Source of the DNA: Chloroflexi bacterium HGW-Chloroflexi-2
GTDB lineage: Bacteria; Chloroflexota; Anaerolineae; Anaerolineales; Anaerolineaceae
Assembly: GCA_002840735.1 (NCBI GenBank)
Contig: PHBY01000005.1
Coordinates: forward strand, 1-64,000
DNA: 64,000 nucleotides
Direction of reading: 5' to 3'
Both the position numbers and the translations under genes were made by a program. The notes below the pieces were generated by a model that saw nothing but the letters and a program-made list of their open reading frames with translations, made no database searches and was not told where the DNA came from. Position 1 is the first letter of the stretch; each line of letters opens with the position of its first letter. Shown here in pieces: positions 62,797 to 64,000 of the stretch.

Positions 62797-63771
62797 ATGG
62801 CTTTTTTTGATATGCCTTTGGACCAATTGGAGAAATATAAACCTGTTTTGACAGCAATATCCGATTTTGACGAATTCTGGGAGCAATCCTATATGTTTGC
62901 TCATAATTCGCCTATGCAGGCAGTTTTCAACCTTGTAAAAGAACCACTTGATCTTATTGACGTATATGATGTGTCTTTTCCCGGATATGCCGGTCAACCG
63001 ATAAAAGCCTGGTTATTGCTGCCAAAAGGGGTGAATGAACCACTGCCCTGTGTGGTCGAGTTTGTTGGTTATGGCGGCGGCCGTGGAAAACCGGTGGAAT
63101 GGCTTACCTGGGCGAATGCTGGCTTTGCTCATTTTGTGATGGATACGCGCGGACAGGGGAGCGTGTGGCGGGAGGGGGACACGCCGGATGTACTGGAGAG
63201 CGGATCCAGTGCGCAGGTGCCGGGTTTTATGACCCGTGGGATTCTCGCTCCAGAAACGTATTATTACCGGCGATTATTTATTGATGGAATGCGCGCAGTG
63301 GAGGCAGCCAGGGAACATCCACTGGTGGATATAGACCGGATCGCGGTCACCGGTTCCAGTCAGGGAGGTGGGGTTGCTTTGGCGGTGGCGGGGTTAATGC
63401 CGGATATTCCAGTCGTGATGCCAGATGTGCCTTTCCTGTGTGATTTTAAGCGTGCCACCCAACTGGTGGATAGTCATCCTTATCAGGAAATTGTGCAGTA
63501 TTGCCGGGTACATCGTGAAAAAGTGGAGCAGGTATTCAGGACGCTTTCCTATTTTGACGGGATGAATTTCGCAACCAGAGCCAAAGCAACTGCTTTGTTC
63601 TCGACTGCGTTGATGGATGATATCAGTCCTCCATCAACAGTTTTTGCAGCTTACAATCATTATGCCGGAGTTAAACAAATTCGTGTGTATCCCTTCAATC
63701 AGCATGATGGTGGTGGGGTACATCATTTTTATGAAAAGATCAACTTCCTGAGGTCCTTCTGGCATCATTAA
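62797..63771 (+). CDS. Acetylxylan esterase / cephalosporin-C deacetylase family (CE7)
   Basis: 324 residues. VEFVGYGGGRGKPVEWLTWA near 85, the RGQGS motif (DTRGQGSVW) near 115 and the nucleophile Ser in VTGSSQGGGVALAVAG near 185 (GxSQGG) are CE7 hallmarks. Asp (TALMDDISPPST near 270) and His (FNQHDGGG near 305) complete the triad. No signal peptide, so it is a cytoplasmic deacetylase acting on imported acetylated oligosaccharides. Strong SD AAAGGAGG. Confidence 0.93.
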   Translation: MAFFDMPLDQLEKYKPVLTAISDFDEFWEQSYMFAHNSPMQAVFNLVKEPLDLIDVYDVSFPGYAGQPIKAWLLLPKGVNEPLPCVVEFVGYGGGRGKPVEWLTWANAGFAHFVMDTRGQGSVWREGDTPDVLESGSSAQVPGFMTRGILAPETYYYRRLFIDGMRAVEAAREHPLVDIDRIAVTGSSQGGGVALAVAGLMPDIPVVMPDVPFLCDFKRATQLVDSHPYQEIVQYCRVHREKVEQVFRTLSYFDGMNFATRAKATALFSTALMDDISPPSTVFAAYNHYAGVKQIRVYPFNQHDGGGVHHFYEKINFLRSFWHH

Positions 63772-63772
63772 T

Positions 63773-63804
63773 AAAATCAGCGTCTTTTATAAGACGCTGA
63801 TTTT
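63773..63804. terminator. Bidirectional terminator between convergent genes
   Basis: AAAATCAGCGTCTT, loop TTAT, AAGACGCTGATTTT. Confidence 0.88.
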
Positions 63805-63825
63805 TAAACAGTAAAAAAAAGGGAT

Positions 63826-64000
63826 TTACTCAAAAAAGAATTTTTCTTCCCCAAAAGCTGGTTTGAGTTGGTTGTACCAGATTGCATTGGGGTCATATTG
63901 GGCGTAGAAGGGTTTCATCACATGTTTTGGGTTGCGATGTTGTAAGGCACGCAAAACGTATACCTTTTCATTCATAATCTCAGAAACACCCAGCACCTGA
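63826..64000 (-). CDS. C-terminal part of an unidentified protein (cut by window edge)
   Basis: About 57 residues are visible, ending in NPKHVMKPFYAQYDPNAIWY and NQLKPAFGEEKFFFE before TAA at 63828-63826. Earlier residues (QVLGVSEIMNEKVYVLRALQ) suggest an alpha/beta protein. I do not recognise the family. It converges on the esterase gene across a terminator. Confidence 0.6.
   Translation of the reverse strand, partial: QVLGVSEIMNEKVYVLRALQHRNPKHVMKPFYAQYDPNAIWYNQLKPAFGEEKFFFE

Overview
The window (about 44 % GC by eye, no rRNA, no CRISPR array) looks like a chromosomal piece of an anaerobic or facultative Chloroflexota bacterium, probably class Anaerolineae. Reasons: a DUF2298/Chlor_Arch_YYY membrane protein, NBR1-Ig and other lipoproteins with proline-rich linkers, a GH3-family protein, a V4R remnant, several HD-GYP and ABC systems, and a Hyb-type [NiFe] hydrogenase operon. 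The taxon call is inference from gene content only.

Layout. 1-4.2 kb: end of a simple-sugar ABC importer (binding protein, permease, ATPase) with a hydroxypyruvate-isomerase-like TIM barrel and a UroD-like protein. 4.2-6.1 kb: decayed island with a tRNA remnant, IS21-type ends plus an istB tail, nested palindromes, and an hsdM lacking its SAM motif I. 6.1-13 kb: accessory region with an MFS carrier, a small secreted protein, a GntR/PFL-like/DinB mosaic pseudogene, MntA-HepT and AbiEi-AbiEii toxin-antitoxin pairs, and a lipoprotein with a phospholipase-A2-like motif. 13.4-28.7 kb: two HD-GYP proteins, a flavodoxin, an MFS carrier, a hybOABCD-type hydrogenase operon on the minus strand, and a methyltransferase-GH3-HD-GYP operon. 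29-36 kb: membrane proteins, AzlCD, DUF2785, DUF2298, a Crp pseudogene and an RHH-like protein. 36.2-43.5 kb: MacAB-like efflux operon, two secreted proteins and a two-component system. 44.1-49.7 kb: FecCD-type metal(oxyanion) importer with methyltransferase, XdhC and radical SAM genes. 49.7-52.2 kb: subtilase and a winged-helix regulator. 52.3-58.2 kb: complete branched-chain amino-acid ABC operon behind what looks like a leader-peptide attenuator. 58.3-64 kb: higBA-like pair broken by a MITE, M24 peptidase, GNAT-like protein, NBR1-Ig lipoprotein, CE7 esterase and a partial gene.

Main discoveries. (1) The hydrogenase large subunit has one in-frame UGA exactly at the second cysteine of its N-terminal RxCGxC motif. 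A 6-bp SECIS-like hairpin with a G-containing loop starts 17 nt downstream, so this is a candidate selenocysteine at the Ni-Fe bridging position. (2) An 18-bp motif sits exactly 10 nt upstream of the -10 box at three promoters (efflux operon and two paralogous secreted proteins), a likely regulon of the linked two-component system. (3) A promoter, a 39-codon reading frame with four consecutive Ile codons, competing hairpins and a terminator precede the liv transporter. (4) A 94-bp MITE with 4-bp target duplication truncates a RelE-like toxin. (5) Four genes have a -10 box only 6-7 nt before the ATG and no Shine-Dalgarno, which suggests leaderless transcripts.
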